In this document: piece by piece, positions 47,835-58,600 of the stretch
How positions within the stretch are numbered: the stretch's first letter is position 1
Layout of the letters: every line of letters starts with the position of its first letter
The notes under the pieces: generated by a model
Seen by the model: the letters and a program-made list of their open reading frames with translations, nothing else
What the model was told of the DNA's origin: nothing
Database searches by the model: none
Assembly: GCA_948567375.1 (NCBI GenBank)
Contig: OX419761.1
Location: 39,434,501-39,498,500, forward strand
DNA from: Lunularia cruciata
Taxonomy: Eukaryota; Streptophyta; Marchantiopsida; Lunulariales; Lunulariaceae
Length of the DNA stretch: 64,000 nucleotides
Direction of reading: 5' to 3'
Translations under genes and position numbers: made by a program

Positions 47835-47931
47835 TTCTGAGTAAAATGGGGCTTAGCCCCATTTTACCTTTTTTTATCTCCCTTGTGGGATCTTCCCATC
47901 CTTCATTCTTTCTACGCGGTCTCCTTTTCCT
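47835..47931 (+). mobile_element. Copy J of dispersed LINE-like repeat, 97 bp with snap-back hairpin
   Basis: A 97-bp insertion between two exact 15-bp direct repeats. Reading right, it has gggatcttcccatcc and ends in tctacgcggtctcc, the family 3' terminus. At its left end gtaaaatggggc pairs perfectly with gccccattttac across a 3-nt loop. The family consensus upstream of ggggc is gatactatt, so gtaaaat looks like a copy of the downstream arm. The long exact target duplication points to target-primed reverse transcription. Confidence 0.85.
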
Positions 47932-47946
47932 ATTATCTGAGCGATA
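47932..47946. repeat. Target-site duplication, right copy
   Basis: Identical to 47820-47834. The pair brackets copy J. Confidence 0.9.
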
Positions 47947-49088
47947 AGTCCGTGAGCGTGGATATTGTTACTAATATATTAGTAGTCGGTACAGCTGCTT
48001 TCAATGACATGTTAAAGATTTATACTGCAGAATTAGAGCACAGCAGAAGATCTTGTTCTAATTATCCAACTCGAAATGTAATTTTCCAAAACTTTCAGGA
48101 CTTTTACCACGAGAATCGCACAGTGGAGCTAAATTACAAGCGCTACTCGACCAGAACTTTAAATTGGTATCATTAAATTCGACCATATACTAATCTTAAA
48201 CTGAAGTATACTTTATATCAATCAGGTAAGTCGTTGAGCTAGAAGATCTCCTCCAAAGGATATACAGTATGATCATCGATGTCCAAAAGAAAAAGAAGCC
48301 AGATACGAAAAGATTCATCATGAGAATGATAAACTCGTGATGAGGTGCAGTGATTATGCAACGATATTCGGAATCAATGAGCTATGTGTGAACACAAGCG
48401 CCCCACTTAAGTTGATTGCCCTCCTGATTCAGCTGAGGCTATTAAAAGAAAGTATACTCACGTTCACGTAATTAGATCCCATAATTTGCTCCTATTAGTG
48501 TTTGTGGTTGAGGTTTTGGAATTACTCTAGGTGATTATCTACACCTTCATATTTCAAAATAGTATGTTTCTGTTGTGTAAAGTATGGAGGGGTTTGCCAA
48601 TGGAACACTAAACACAGCAAACCGCTCACGTGAAATGTGTTTTTGGGAGTCATTTAGTTAGGAAGTGAACTATGGAAAGAGCCAACATGTTGATTCTCGT
48701 TACATGACTTCATATAAGAATAACATAGAGGAAGAAAACCACCGTTGTTCTTTTACATGCTTTACAGTACTTTGTAAAGAGAGGAGGACCAACTAAGTCA
48801 GGGCCATTGATCTAGTGTCTAGATTGCCCCACATCAGGGACCAACAGGGTTGGAAGTTGGTCTTGCACCATAAACTAGCAATAGATTAGTTTAAAGAGAT
48901 AAAATTGATTGAATCATTATCATGGTCCATAGTTATGATGATAGTAATTACTATCACCATAACTAAGCACTTCTTTGTGTTTTTTTTTATTTTTTATAAT
49001 CTTTTCGTATTTTTTTCCCTTTGGGGAACATATTTGGCTTATATATTTATATAATATTTGGCTCTGTCTCTATTTACAGGTCAAGAGT

Positions 49089-49148
49089 ATCAGTATTATC
49101 TCTGGATAGAGTAGTTGGATCAGTATTATCTCTGGATAGAGTAGTTGG
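49089..49148. repeat. 30-bp exact tandem duplication
   Basis: The unit starting atcagtattatctctgg and ending gagtagttgg occurs twice without mismatch (49089-49118 and 49119-49148), so it is recent. Confidence 0.95.
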
Positions 49149-52100
49149 ATCGATAAAATAATCCATTAGATTATGACGACATTATCATTTATGTGTGGAT
49201 AAATTGGTTCTTGTTTCTCATGGATGTCATGTTTTGTCTATACCCCAAAAGCAGGGCAGCATAAGAAATGGAAAGCCAGATTATACACAAGAGAATAATA
49301 TTGTTAATCTCGAATATTATCAGGAAGCTTTTGTATTTTAAGCAGTGTTTTTAATCTGGCAGTATGTACGGTCACTCAAATCGAGGGCAACTAAATCTCT
49401 GTATAACTAGCCTTGTGTGAGAAAGCAGAAAGAAAGAGAGGTAAGTGAAAGCACCTTTCTCCATGCGAGATAAGGGCCAACCTTCTCACGACCAAAAGAA
49501 AGATAGGAAAGGATTTATAGTTTTCCTGGACACAAACGACTGTAAAGACTCTCTCTATAATCATGATGTCATGATATCAATATGATAAGAAACAGATTCA
49601 TCCAAAAGTCGTACTTGAATTACTAGGAATTCCGAACCTTATCTAGACCAACAAATCGATGTAGAACTCTACTGATCCAAAACCACATATTGAAATATTA
49701 GATTTTTGTTCAATCCTGAAGCTGTAGAGCTCTGTGATATCCGATGATAAGTTCAATGTGCGTGTCTTAACTCATGTTTTCCTTGTCTTACTAGTGAATT
49801 TAAACGTATACTATATGTGATGCAACGTGATGTTGTATACTAAATGTGATGTGTTGCGTAGATTTTCTTAGCAAGAAATACCACACACTATGAGTAATGT
49901 CTCAATCTTAGCCACCATTAAAACTCTTTTGATATACCTTGGAGTCAGTAACAAACTGCAAATCTCATATAACTTCGAAAGGTGAGTCTGCCAATTTTAG
50001 GGATGATCTAACTGGCTGTCCAGTTAAATCCTCCACCGTCTTGGAAACTACAATAACACCTGGTTAAGTTTGCGTCCATAGAACTCATCATTATGAGTAT
50101 GAGGAGAAATGGAGTACATTTCACACTTCGGGTGATCCAAGTACAGACAGAGTAAACTCTTTTCAGCTTGCAGAAAGTTGAATTGCCCGAAGATTAGTTA
50201 CGGTAGCAAGGCCACGACAAAGAGAAAGGCGTGGTTTGATTCGAGGTGGAGCAGCAGCGCTTTGCTAGTAGCAATGCTGACAAACTACTTTGACGCATTC
50301 CGTTTACGACAGTAGGTTACTTGGAGATACTCATACAGCATGATTTGAGTTACTACATACTCACGATTACTGCAATGTGCATGTCGTTAGGAGAACCTCG
50401 ATATCACATTTGAGTCAAAGGGAAGTTTGAGTCTGCTACAGATTTTTAAGATGACCGTTTTGTTTTGTTGGAGTATGTGAAGGAGGCTGTCACTTGAAGT
50501 TAGAGCCTTTGTTGTTTCCAAAATTATTGACCTGGCAAGTGAGGTGTTCCGTGCCAAATACCACTTGGACTACGCAACTCCAGCTCGAGTAAGGTGCGGT
50601 CTATATTTACAGAGCCTGTGTTCACATCCGAGGCTTGGCCCAAAACTATGAGGGAAGGCTAACCTTCAACAATGCGTTTAAAGATGAGTGCTGCCGTGAA
50701 AGCAGGCACACTAGTAATCTTAGGCAGCCAAAGATCAACGTAAGTATCTCTCGTACTTGAGGTTGAGCCAAAAATCAATGTGCGAAGAGGTCATATCCGG
50801 AACCAAAATGTGGAAAGTAGTAAGCATCGCGACATGGAGAGGGCCACCGTTTTTGTTCGCTGCCGAAAGATGATTACTTTTGCTGGACAAATTATTCACT
50901 CTGCATTATAGGCAGTGCGTCTACGGGATTATTCTACCTCTAAGTGGGGTTTAAACCACAGGACAGGCATATTAGTGGTGGGGAATCCCACCTTTACTAG
51001 TCTCTATCTTGTGTTAAATGTAGATGGTCATCCTAGATACTTCAGGATACACGCAATCAAGGAATTTTCCTAAAATCACGGCCAACATATCAACACACAA
51101 AAGTGGTATCCACGAAATCGTGATTTTCCGTTTATCATATTATTGTCCCATATATCATCGTAGTGCCGGTGTTGACTACTGGTTTCATTTGCACATAGAG
51201 GTTTGTCGCATGTGGTGCGGAATGATCTTAAACAGTACTTGTCCTTAGGAGCAAGTTACGCGTAAAGCATAGTGGTGTAGTCACTCAAACATAAATTAGT
51301 TAAACATTTAGTACTGCGGAGTCACCACTACCGTGTGGGTGGACTTCTTTCAAACAAGAAAGAAATTACATTCACTACGTGTCCGTGGGTGCAAGTAATG
51401 TTTAACATCTCGATACGGTGATCATTCTACAACGTTCTAATTTGCACACCATCCAGAAACTCACCATGATTTTTGCGCTGGTGGGCTTACTATCCACATG
51501 CCCCGTTCTTTTCATTGGAGCAAGTAATTCTTCACTCCTGTCGTGACCTGCAAATGTGAAAGCTCAGAAGAAAACGTGAACGTGTCATTTTGCGTATTCG
51601 ACGAAATTGATGTCATGGTTGTGGTGATCAGCTAAAGTATAGCGTGAGTCCCGTAATCGCCTGATGAAGAGGGTCCAAGATTCTAGGCATCGTCCAAATT
51701 GCACCATAAGATATATGTAACAACTCGATGTGACTTCACCTCAGGTAAACTCGTCCACTAATTGAATAGACATCCTCAATGAGACTCATCGTTTGCCGAG
51801 TTTACATTTCGGAACATGATTCACATCTCTTCATGATGTTATTGGCCTCCGTAATAGTTCTCCAGATACTGAATGGATACAAGTCATCTCAGCGCAACCG
51901 GTCCTGACTTGGAAAATACTCATCACTCGAACTGTACTATGGGCGGACCGTGGCCATCTGGTTGTGTGTAAAGCAAGTTGGGCCGTCCAACACTGCTCAG
52001 TACTCTCTAAGTGTTTTTTTTGGCTGAGTAATATGTAGTGTCATTTTGAAATGACGTTTCGTGTTGGTTTGCGATCTCAGTCATTTCGTGGCTTTAAATC

Positions 52101-52168
52101 ACGAGATTGCAGTACCCTAGATACTAGCAGTGTACAGAAACAGTCCTTCAAGTTTATTCATTCCACAA

Positions 52169-52204
52169 TGTGGTTGAGTGTAAGCTTTTTGACACTCAAC
52201 CACA
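52169..52204. repeat. Perfect 13-bp hairpin, 10-nt loop
   Basis: The arms tgtggttgagtgt (52169-52181) and acactcaaccaca (52192-52204) are exact reverse complements. The stem is too short for a plant microRNA precursor. Confidence 0.85.
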
Positions 52205-52412
52205 AACTACAAACCATGAAGCTCCGAAACTCTTTCTTCCATCTTATAGCGGACTCTCAATAGGACTAAGTATCATATTGATTCCTTGGTAATGTTGTTT
52301 CAAGTCAATTGTTGACAATGACATTCAGCGGAGTTGTATAGGTCAAGGGAAATTTGATAACCATGTATGAAACAATAATGCTGGAAAAGCATGCTTCATG
52401 TCTAGAATCACA

Positions 52413-52515
52413 AAACTAATGGGGCTTAGCCCCATTTTACCTCTTTTGTCTCACCCTTGTACTGGTTGATGGGTCTTCCCATCCTTCGTGTTTTCTTCGC
52501 TTCTCCTTTTTCTTC
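52413..52515 (+). mobile_element. Copy K of dispersed LINE-like repeat, short form
   Basis: The plus strand reads taatggggcttagcccca, then tttacctcttttgtctcac, gatgggtcttcccatcc and a CT-rich end. As in copy J, the sequence left of the core (aatgggg) mirrors the right side (ccccatt) rather than the consensus attgggg. Its target duplication is not clear. Confidence 0.7.
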
Positions 52516-54838
52516 TTTCATTAGATAATCTCGAATACAATACGTCCATACAAATTTTATAAGTCCCATTCAAGGAGGTCTTCACTAGTCACTTCGTCAC
52601 GCACTTGTCGTTCCTGCGTACTCCTTGCACTGATTTCGATTTGCCTTGCAATCTTGAACCAAATAAAAACTCGAGGCTCACGCAATCATACCTCGTCGCC
52701 TGGAGAAATACAACTACCCGACAACTACAGCTAATCGACAATTTTGGCTAATCAACCTGTACTGCATCCTATTAGATAGAAACTAGTCATAACTCTCTTG
52801 CTCCTGCTGGCCAAGATGGTAGAAGGGTTATTTTAGTCAACTGATCATACACTGTTCTCTAATGGCGGTTTGCATGTTCTGAGCATGCCCAAAACAGATC
52901 CAGAAGGGTGCGGTGCGTGTCCAAAAATTTCAAAATCAGGAAACACAGCTCGCAGCATTTATACCGTAAACCAGACAGACTGCATGAAGGCCATGTTGAT
53001 TGACTAATGAAATGAAATATTGGAGGCAGAGCAGGGAAGACCAAGTCCACTGGAGGTTTTGGACAAGACGGTGGTGGGGTTGTCTCTTGGGATCGACGGA
53101 TTTACCTGCAATCCTGAGGAAATTACGTAAACTAGGCGAGAGACGACAGTGAATAATAAATTGGAGCGGGAAGCAAGGGGATGAAAGAATCAAGCAAGGA
53201 GTCCGGGAGTTCACTCTGGTATCAGGCTTGAGGAGGAGGGAACGCAGGCCGAAGGAAGGAAAGAAGGTTGGGGGATGACGGAGGAATATATCTGAAAGAA
53301 ATAGACAGACTTCTGGTGAGAAGAATCAATCGGAGGAAGTAGAAGAAGAGTAGAAGTAGAGGATTTTCAAAACAATATAGGGCATGGATTCAAATGACAT
53401 TGCAACGTAAATGACGTGTACGTCGATACCAGTTTAGTATCCACGACGCGGATAGCTAGAGATCCATCGAGTCCCTTTAAGGCACGACGGAGTTTCAGGG
53501 GACGGACAACATGGGGATTCTCCAAGACCATGCTGAGGACATATTCCTTTTTTCTCCCCCTCTGTTTGCCATCCAATCCATCCATCGTCCACGGTCCGTC
53601 TCCGACTTCGTATCTTCCATACAGTACAGCTCCTAAACCAGCCACCATAGCGCCCATGCGTCATGAAGTTGAAAAATTTCAGTCCGACAATCGGCTGTGG
53701 CATAGTCCATTGGTGCTAGCTGGGCCCGGCTCTTGCCAACTCATCGGCATTGCTTTTCTTCATCTCGACTCGACTCTCCACTGTTTAGTTATTCTCTCCA
53801 TAGTTTAGTTTAGTTTAGAGTTTTTCACCAAACATAGTCCACCTCCGCTTCAATAAGTGGTTTCTACAACAACCGGAGTTTCCCTCAAGCATACGAGATC
53901 CAAGCTTTGAAACCCCTCTCTGAGGAGGGAGAGTCTTACGATAAATATTAATAAACTTCCTTCTGAGAGCGAGTAGATTAATCGAGATATTATAGAATTT
54001 GATCAAGGCATTCAAAGCACACTCATCTGGGTCTACCAACCACTGTATATTTCAGCTGTCTTGTACACTATAATGCCAAGATTTAGTAGATGAAGAGCTA
54101 GAGAGAGGAGGAGGTATATACTCCGGGTGATGGTACGAATAAACAGAAGTATGGTAGTATGGTGGTGTGAAGAAGGAAGAGGTGAAATTGCACGCACTTA
54201 CGCACATGTGAGCAGTCGTCCGATGATCTCGCGGTTGCGTGCACACAAGCACATCAACAGCAGCAAGAACAAGGGGGAATGAAGGCAGGGAAAGGAAAGG
54301 GAGCCATCTTTCTAGAGCAAGCTCCTTCTTCTTCACTCCCCCTCTTCCTCCCTCTGGGACAGACAGCGCAGAAAGACAGATGACAGAGTCGTTTACTTAA
54401 TTTGTAGACTTTTCCTCTTCAGTTTGTTTCGCCACCAAATCTTCTATCAGACTCCCTTGACTTCCCCCTTCTTCGTCTTGCCAGTTGACGAGTCTTGTCA
54501 TTGCTTCTGGTCCTGCCTACTTCAACAGGACCCCCCTCCCCTTCTTACCCCTGTGTCTGTCTGCCTGCCCGCGCTGCCTGTCCGCAGCATTCATCACTGA
54601 ACGCGTTTCCTTCCCCGACACTCCCAAGTGCGGTAGGGAAACAAACATTCCGCATCTTCTGTTCTTCTATTGGTCATTGTCATTGCTAGTAGTAGCGCCC
54701 AGCGACAGCATCCGCGTCTTGACCGACTACTGCTGCGCTGATGTTGTTGTCTGATGAAATACGAGAAAGCCTTCGTCTCGTCGAAAGTTGTAAACCTCCA
54801 GTGGAAAATCAGCTGAAAGCCAGCAGGAGCAGTTCGAG
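52516..54838. other. Upstream region of the CLE gene, no other gene recognised
   Basis: This is more GC-rich and more purine/pyrimidine-patterned than the DNA to the left, with GA-rich (52980-53350) and CT-rich (54300-54600) parts typical of plant promoter and leader sequence. Several overlapping frames on both strands (for example 53416-53808 plus, 53367-53657 minus) cover the same DNA and have no motif, so I do not call them genes. Confidence 0.4.
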
Positions 54839-55285
54839 GTGCAGCACAGGCTAGTGCAACGTTTTCTACATTACAGAAGACCTCTTATGAGGAATCCAGG
54901 ACGTAAAGGAACAGGCTCAGGGATGGGGATTGGAAATCGGCCATTATTACTGCTCGGATTTTTAGTTTTGGCATTCTGCGTATGCGGCTCGGAGGCATCT
55001 CGAGGACTTAAGCATCTCAGAGGCATGGAAGAACAGCGGCAAGTAGTCGGTCAAAATCCCCAACTAGCAAACAAAGAGTCGGTGCATCATCAGCTACAAA
55101 CCCACAGGAGACTAATGAGTGGGGATACTACTGAGGTAGCTGTAAATACGGTTGATTTTGAGGAGATTTCGGAATGCAATTTGGACAATTTGCACGAGTG
55201 TGCTCCACCAGCAGCTGGGTCTCAATTTCCTACCTTTGAGTCGAAGAAGGAGGTTCCGGATGGTCCCAATCCCCTTCACAACTAG
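54839..55285 (+). CDS. CLE: CLE family signalling peptide precursor
   Basis: The frame is 148 codons from the first Met. A later Met at 54923 (120 codons) gives the more typical start, because it places a hydrophobic segment (RPLLLLGFLVLAFCVCGSEA) directly at the N-terminus as a signal peptide. A third Met at 54887 is also possible. The middle is polar and variable, as in other precursors. The last 12 residues before the TAG stop are KEVPDGPNPLHN (55247-55282), a canonical CLE domain with the VPxGPNPLHN core. CLE peptides are cut out, often proline-hydroxylated, and bind CLV1-type leucine-rich-repeat receptor kinases to control stem-cell activity. The LHN ending points to the CLV3-like group rather than the TDIF-like one. 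The first residue is Lys where Arg or His is more usual. The gene looks intact and intronless. A possible poly(A) signal lies at 55599. Confidence 0.92.
   Translation: MQHRLVQRFLHYRRPLMRNPGRKGTGSGMGIGNRPLLLLGFLVLAFCVCGSEASRGLKHLRGMEEQRQVVGQNPQLANKESVHHQLQTHRRLMSGDTTEVAVNTVDFEEISECNLDNLHECAPPAAGSQFPTFESKKEVPDGPNPLHN
55247..55282 (+). other. Mature CLE dodecapeptide coding segment
   Basis: It encodes KEVPDGPNPLHN directly before the stop codon. Pro4 and Pro7 are the residues hydroxylated in known CLE peptides, and Gly6 is the invariant kink residue. Confidence 0.92.
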
Positions 55286-55598
55286 TGATTATTGGCCAGC
55301 CTGTAAAACTATTATCCACGATCAATATTATGCAAGAGGAGGACTGCTGCAGAGATTTAGATTCCTTCCACCGGACAATATTGTCATGTAGAGTTGGGAT
55401 GCACCAGCCATTCATCCCTTAGCCGGCTTCCTTCTTCAAGATGAAACTACTCAACTTGAAGAACGAATTCGACTTGCAACGACTCTCTCTCGCGGGGAAG
55501 GAGAGTCCTTGGACTCGTCGGCTATTTATATCCTATCGCTGGAATTCTTCCAGGAGGAGCGTGGACGTGTTTGGCCTCCCCTTTCAGGCCATCAGCTA

Positions 55599-55604
55599 AA
55601 TAAA
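55599..55604 (+). promoter_or_regulatory. Candidate poly(A) signal of the CLE gene
   Basis: AATAAA about 315 bp after the stop codon, in a local AT-rich patch within otherwise GC-richer DNA. Confidence 0.35.
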
Positions 55605-58600
55605 ATTATTGGAGGAGGATGTAGAGGAGGAGGTGTAGAGGCGATCAGAAGGAAAGGAAGGATGGAGGAGACGTTTTGTTGCGGCAGCACCTTACAGTAG
55701 TACTAAGTTCTTACATGAGTACTTGATGAAAACTTCGTTCACATTACCAATTTTTCAGACAGCTGTTTTTTGTCGCACGAGTTTCTATCGATCGTTGCTA
55801 CTGCTGCTGCTGTAGACAAGTTACAGGGATTTCATCATGGGTGAATTTGCAAGACGAGGACACAGTTTGACGTGCGGCTACAGCCTGAGCTGTGGACGAG
55901 AGCAATTTGAGTAGGTGGGCACGCATGCTGAGCGGATTCGTAAAACCCCAGGAGGAGGAATTGAAATAGGAGCTAGAGATCGGACGGAGAGCAATCTTCT
56001 TGCATCATCTGTGCTCATAGTACAAGAAGCAAGACGATGAGATGAAGCAGAAGTTGCCTCGGGGTTTTTACTTCATTAGAACTACTTGCGCCTCTTGCAT
56101 TTGTTCCATCATCAAGATCATCATATCAGCACCAACGACCGGAGGACCGGACGAATCACTTTAAGGATGAAATTTATTCTTCAGCTTGTCGACGACTGGA
56201 CAGACTCACAGATGCTAAATAGCAACAAAATTTACTCAGTAGGCGATTCGATTATTCTTTGGAGGCGGCTGGTTGAAGAAAGAGGGTTGATGAATCGATC
56301 GGGGCCGGGGCGGAGGCGAAGAGAGTACAGTTTGTGCATGGCGCAGGAGTTTGTGGGAAGAAGTGTATGTGATTGATGATTCAGTTTTAGAAATTTCTCT
56401 CGCTCTATCGTTTATCGTGGTAGCAAAGTAGCTGGTGGCCAAGATAAGTTGATGCATGATACATGATAACTTTCGGGAGGCTTAGAATTTAGCAGCAGTA
56501 CGCAACAGACATCGAAGCCGCAAGAGATGTTATCGTCAATACACAAAATCATTCTTTCAAAACGTAGGACTAATAAGTGAGTCAGTAGTCAATTGCCCAT
56601 GGGACGCGAGCGATTGATTCAAGCTTAGTAAAGCTCCCCTGCATATACCAATTTATGAGTCTTCCCCACTCCTCTTCAATTAGACTCGTGGCCGGTCGGT
56701 AACAATATGTTTGTGTTGTGAATAATTTTATATTTGAAAAATTAAGGTGTTGGTTCCTCGCCACCCTCGCTCACCGTGCCAAAGCAAGGAATTGTGGCAC
56801 CTTTCACTGTAACGGAATTGTTGATCTTTTTGGCATGAGTAGCACATGCACTTTCTCACTGTCTTCTCTTCCTTTTTGTTCCTTTCGGGATCCAAACACC
56901 GCTAACCCACATGCAATACAGTTACTAGCTGTCCTGACATTGCCACCCCATCCTATCCCTTAATTTACGACGCCAGTTCCACCCCCATTCAGCTGTCGTC
57001 AAAATTCTAGATCTTCTGTGTACAACTTCCCGTTCCAACCCAGACCAGGTTAAGTTTTGTCCACGGTGATGCTAAGCTTTAGACCGAGGCCAGAGGTCCA
57101 CTTGAGATCGAGAATCAATCTGTACAGCACCAGCTATCTATCGATCGGCTGCTTCCAGTCCATGATTCCATCCACAGCTAGCTGGCGGACAGGAGGTGCA
57201 AGGTTTGCACAAATGATGGTGAAAGCGAGGCCCAGCAAGACGAAATCTGAGCTTCCTGGCAGGAGGGGGCCGGGGAGAACACGAAGGGAGAAGAAGTCTC
57301 GGTCGTTGGTCAATGACCACCTTTCACAGGCTTTTGTTTCGTTGTTTGTTGCTTGCTGTTGCTCTCTTTGGAAGAAAGCTGTAGTTTTGACCTGTCCTGT
57401 AACACTACAGAAGAAAAGTTTCCTCCTCGTCCGCCCCCTCCTGTGCGTACCGTAGTCATGTCTAGGGTACCAGCACTGGCAGTTCATGCTTCTGCTGGAC
57501 CTAAAATTTCTTCCATATCGAACTCTCCCTTGCTGTTGTTCCAGCCAGAGGGACACCCAGCCGCGTACTCTTGGCTCTACCCAGTTCGATTTCATTCACT
57601 CAGCCACAGCTGGCTGCTGTCTGTCTCCCATGAGGAGGAGGAGGAGAATATAGATCTGGACTACTGGGGAGCAAGGTAGGTTGGTCAAGCAATTATGACA
57701 CTCCTCGGACTCTCATCCAGAAGTTCTCTTCTGTTCGACGTAGCGCTAACTAGCTGGCTGGCTAGATCAAGTCGACGTGACCTGAGTGAGGTGGTGGGAG
57801 GAATCGAGTGAGTTCACGAGACAAGCAATCACTCACTGACCTCGCTCAGCTGCTTGCGCCAACTGTGGCGAAATTGATGTGTGCTGGAAAGTATGTCTTG
57901 AAGTTAATGCTGCGATGGGGCATAACAGTTGCTGGTAAAAGCGCATGTCGGTTTATCTCTCTTGTCATACCCGGGTCGTGGTAATTAACTAGATTTTCTG
58001 GAATTTCCCCACCGAGTTCTCACTCGCTAGCGCAGTAGGGAGTTTAGGATCGCACATCCATGAACTCGAAGTCCGTAATCTTGGCGACGAATATGGCGAC
58101 ATGAAGTAGTGACTGAAGTCAGAGATGAATCTATCCTCTCTTTCCTCTATGGATCATGTCTAAAAGCTGAAATACAGTAGACAGAAGATGTGAGGTTTTT
58201 GCTCCATTCGAGAGCCTCCAGTCTTGAGAGATTGCGTATGAGAATATGACATGGATGGTCTTCACTGATTTTAGCGTGTAAACTGTAGACATTTCGCGTC
58301 CCTGGAACATGCAGGAACTGCACCGCAGAATGGTGATGCAGGATCTCTGAAAGACAATCAGCAATCCTGCGGATTGAAACCAGGACCAGGACCAGAACTT
58401 CGAGTACTGTTTTGAGCAGCCAAGGTTATAAGTATGATGAAGTGAATCATGCGACGTCAGTCAGTCCATGGTCTGTCCACACACCATAGCAGCCCTGGAT
58501 AGTTCAGCCCAGAGTTTGTTCATTTCGCGAAGGCTATATATTTACCCGCGTGCTTTTACTTGCTTGCAACTGTTTGGTCTGGCTGATCACGCTAACTCGA

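Larger units (their letters stand above)
47947..52412. other. Stretch without a recognised gene
   Basis: No gene is recognised. It contains a 30-bp exact tandem duplication (49089-49148) and a 13-bp perfect hairpin (52169-52204), annotated separately. Confidence 0.35.

Noticed and set aside
47835-47931. Copy J considered as a Helitron or MITE because of its hairpin
   Set aside because: An exact 15-bp target duplication does not fit Helitrons (none) or usual MITEs (2-10 bp with terminal inverted repeats). Target-primed insertion fits better.
52169-52204. Hairpin considered as a microRNA precursor
   Set aside because: The stem is only 13 bp, shorter than the roughly 20-bp duplex a plant microRNA needs, and the flanks do not extend the pairing.
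57134-57595. 153-codon frame on the minus strand, overlapping 57057-57455 plus
   Set aside because: Two long frames overlap on opposite strands in GC-richer DNA, and neither has a domain. Most likely chance.
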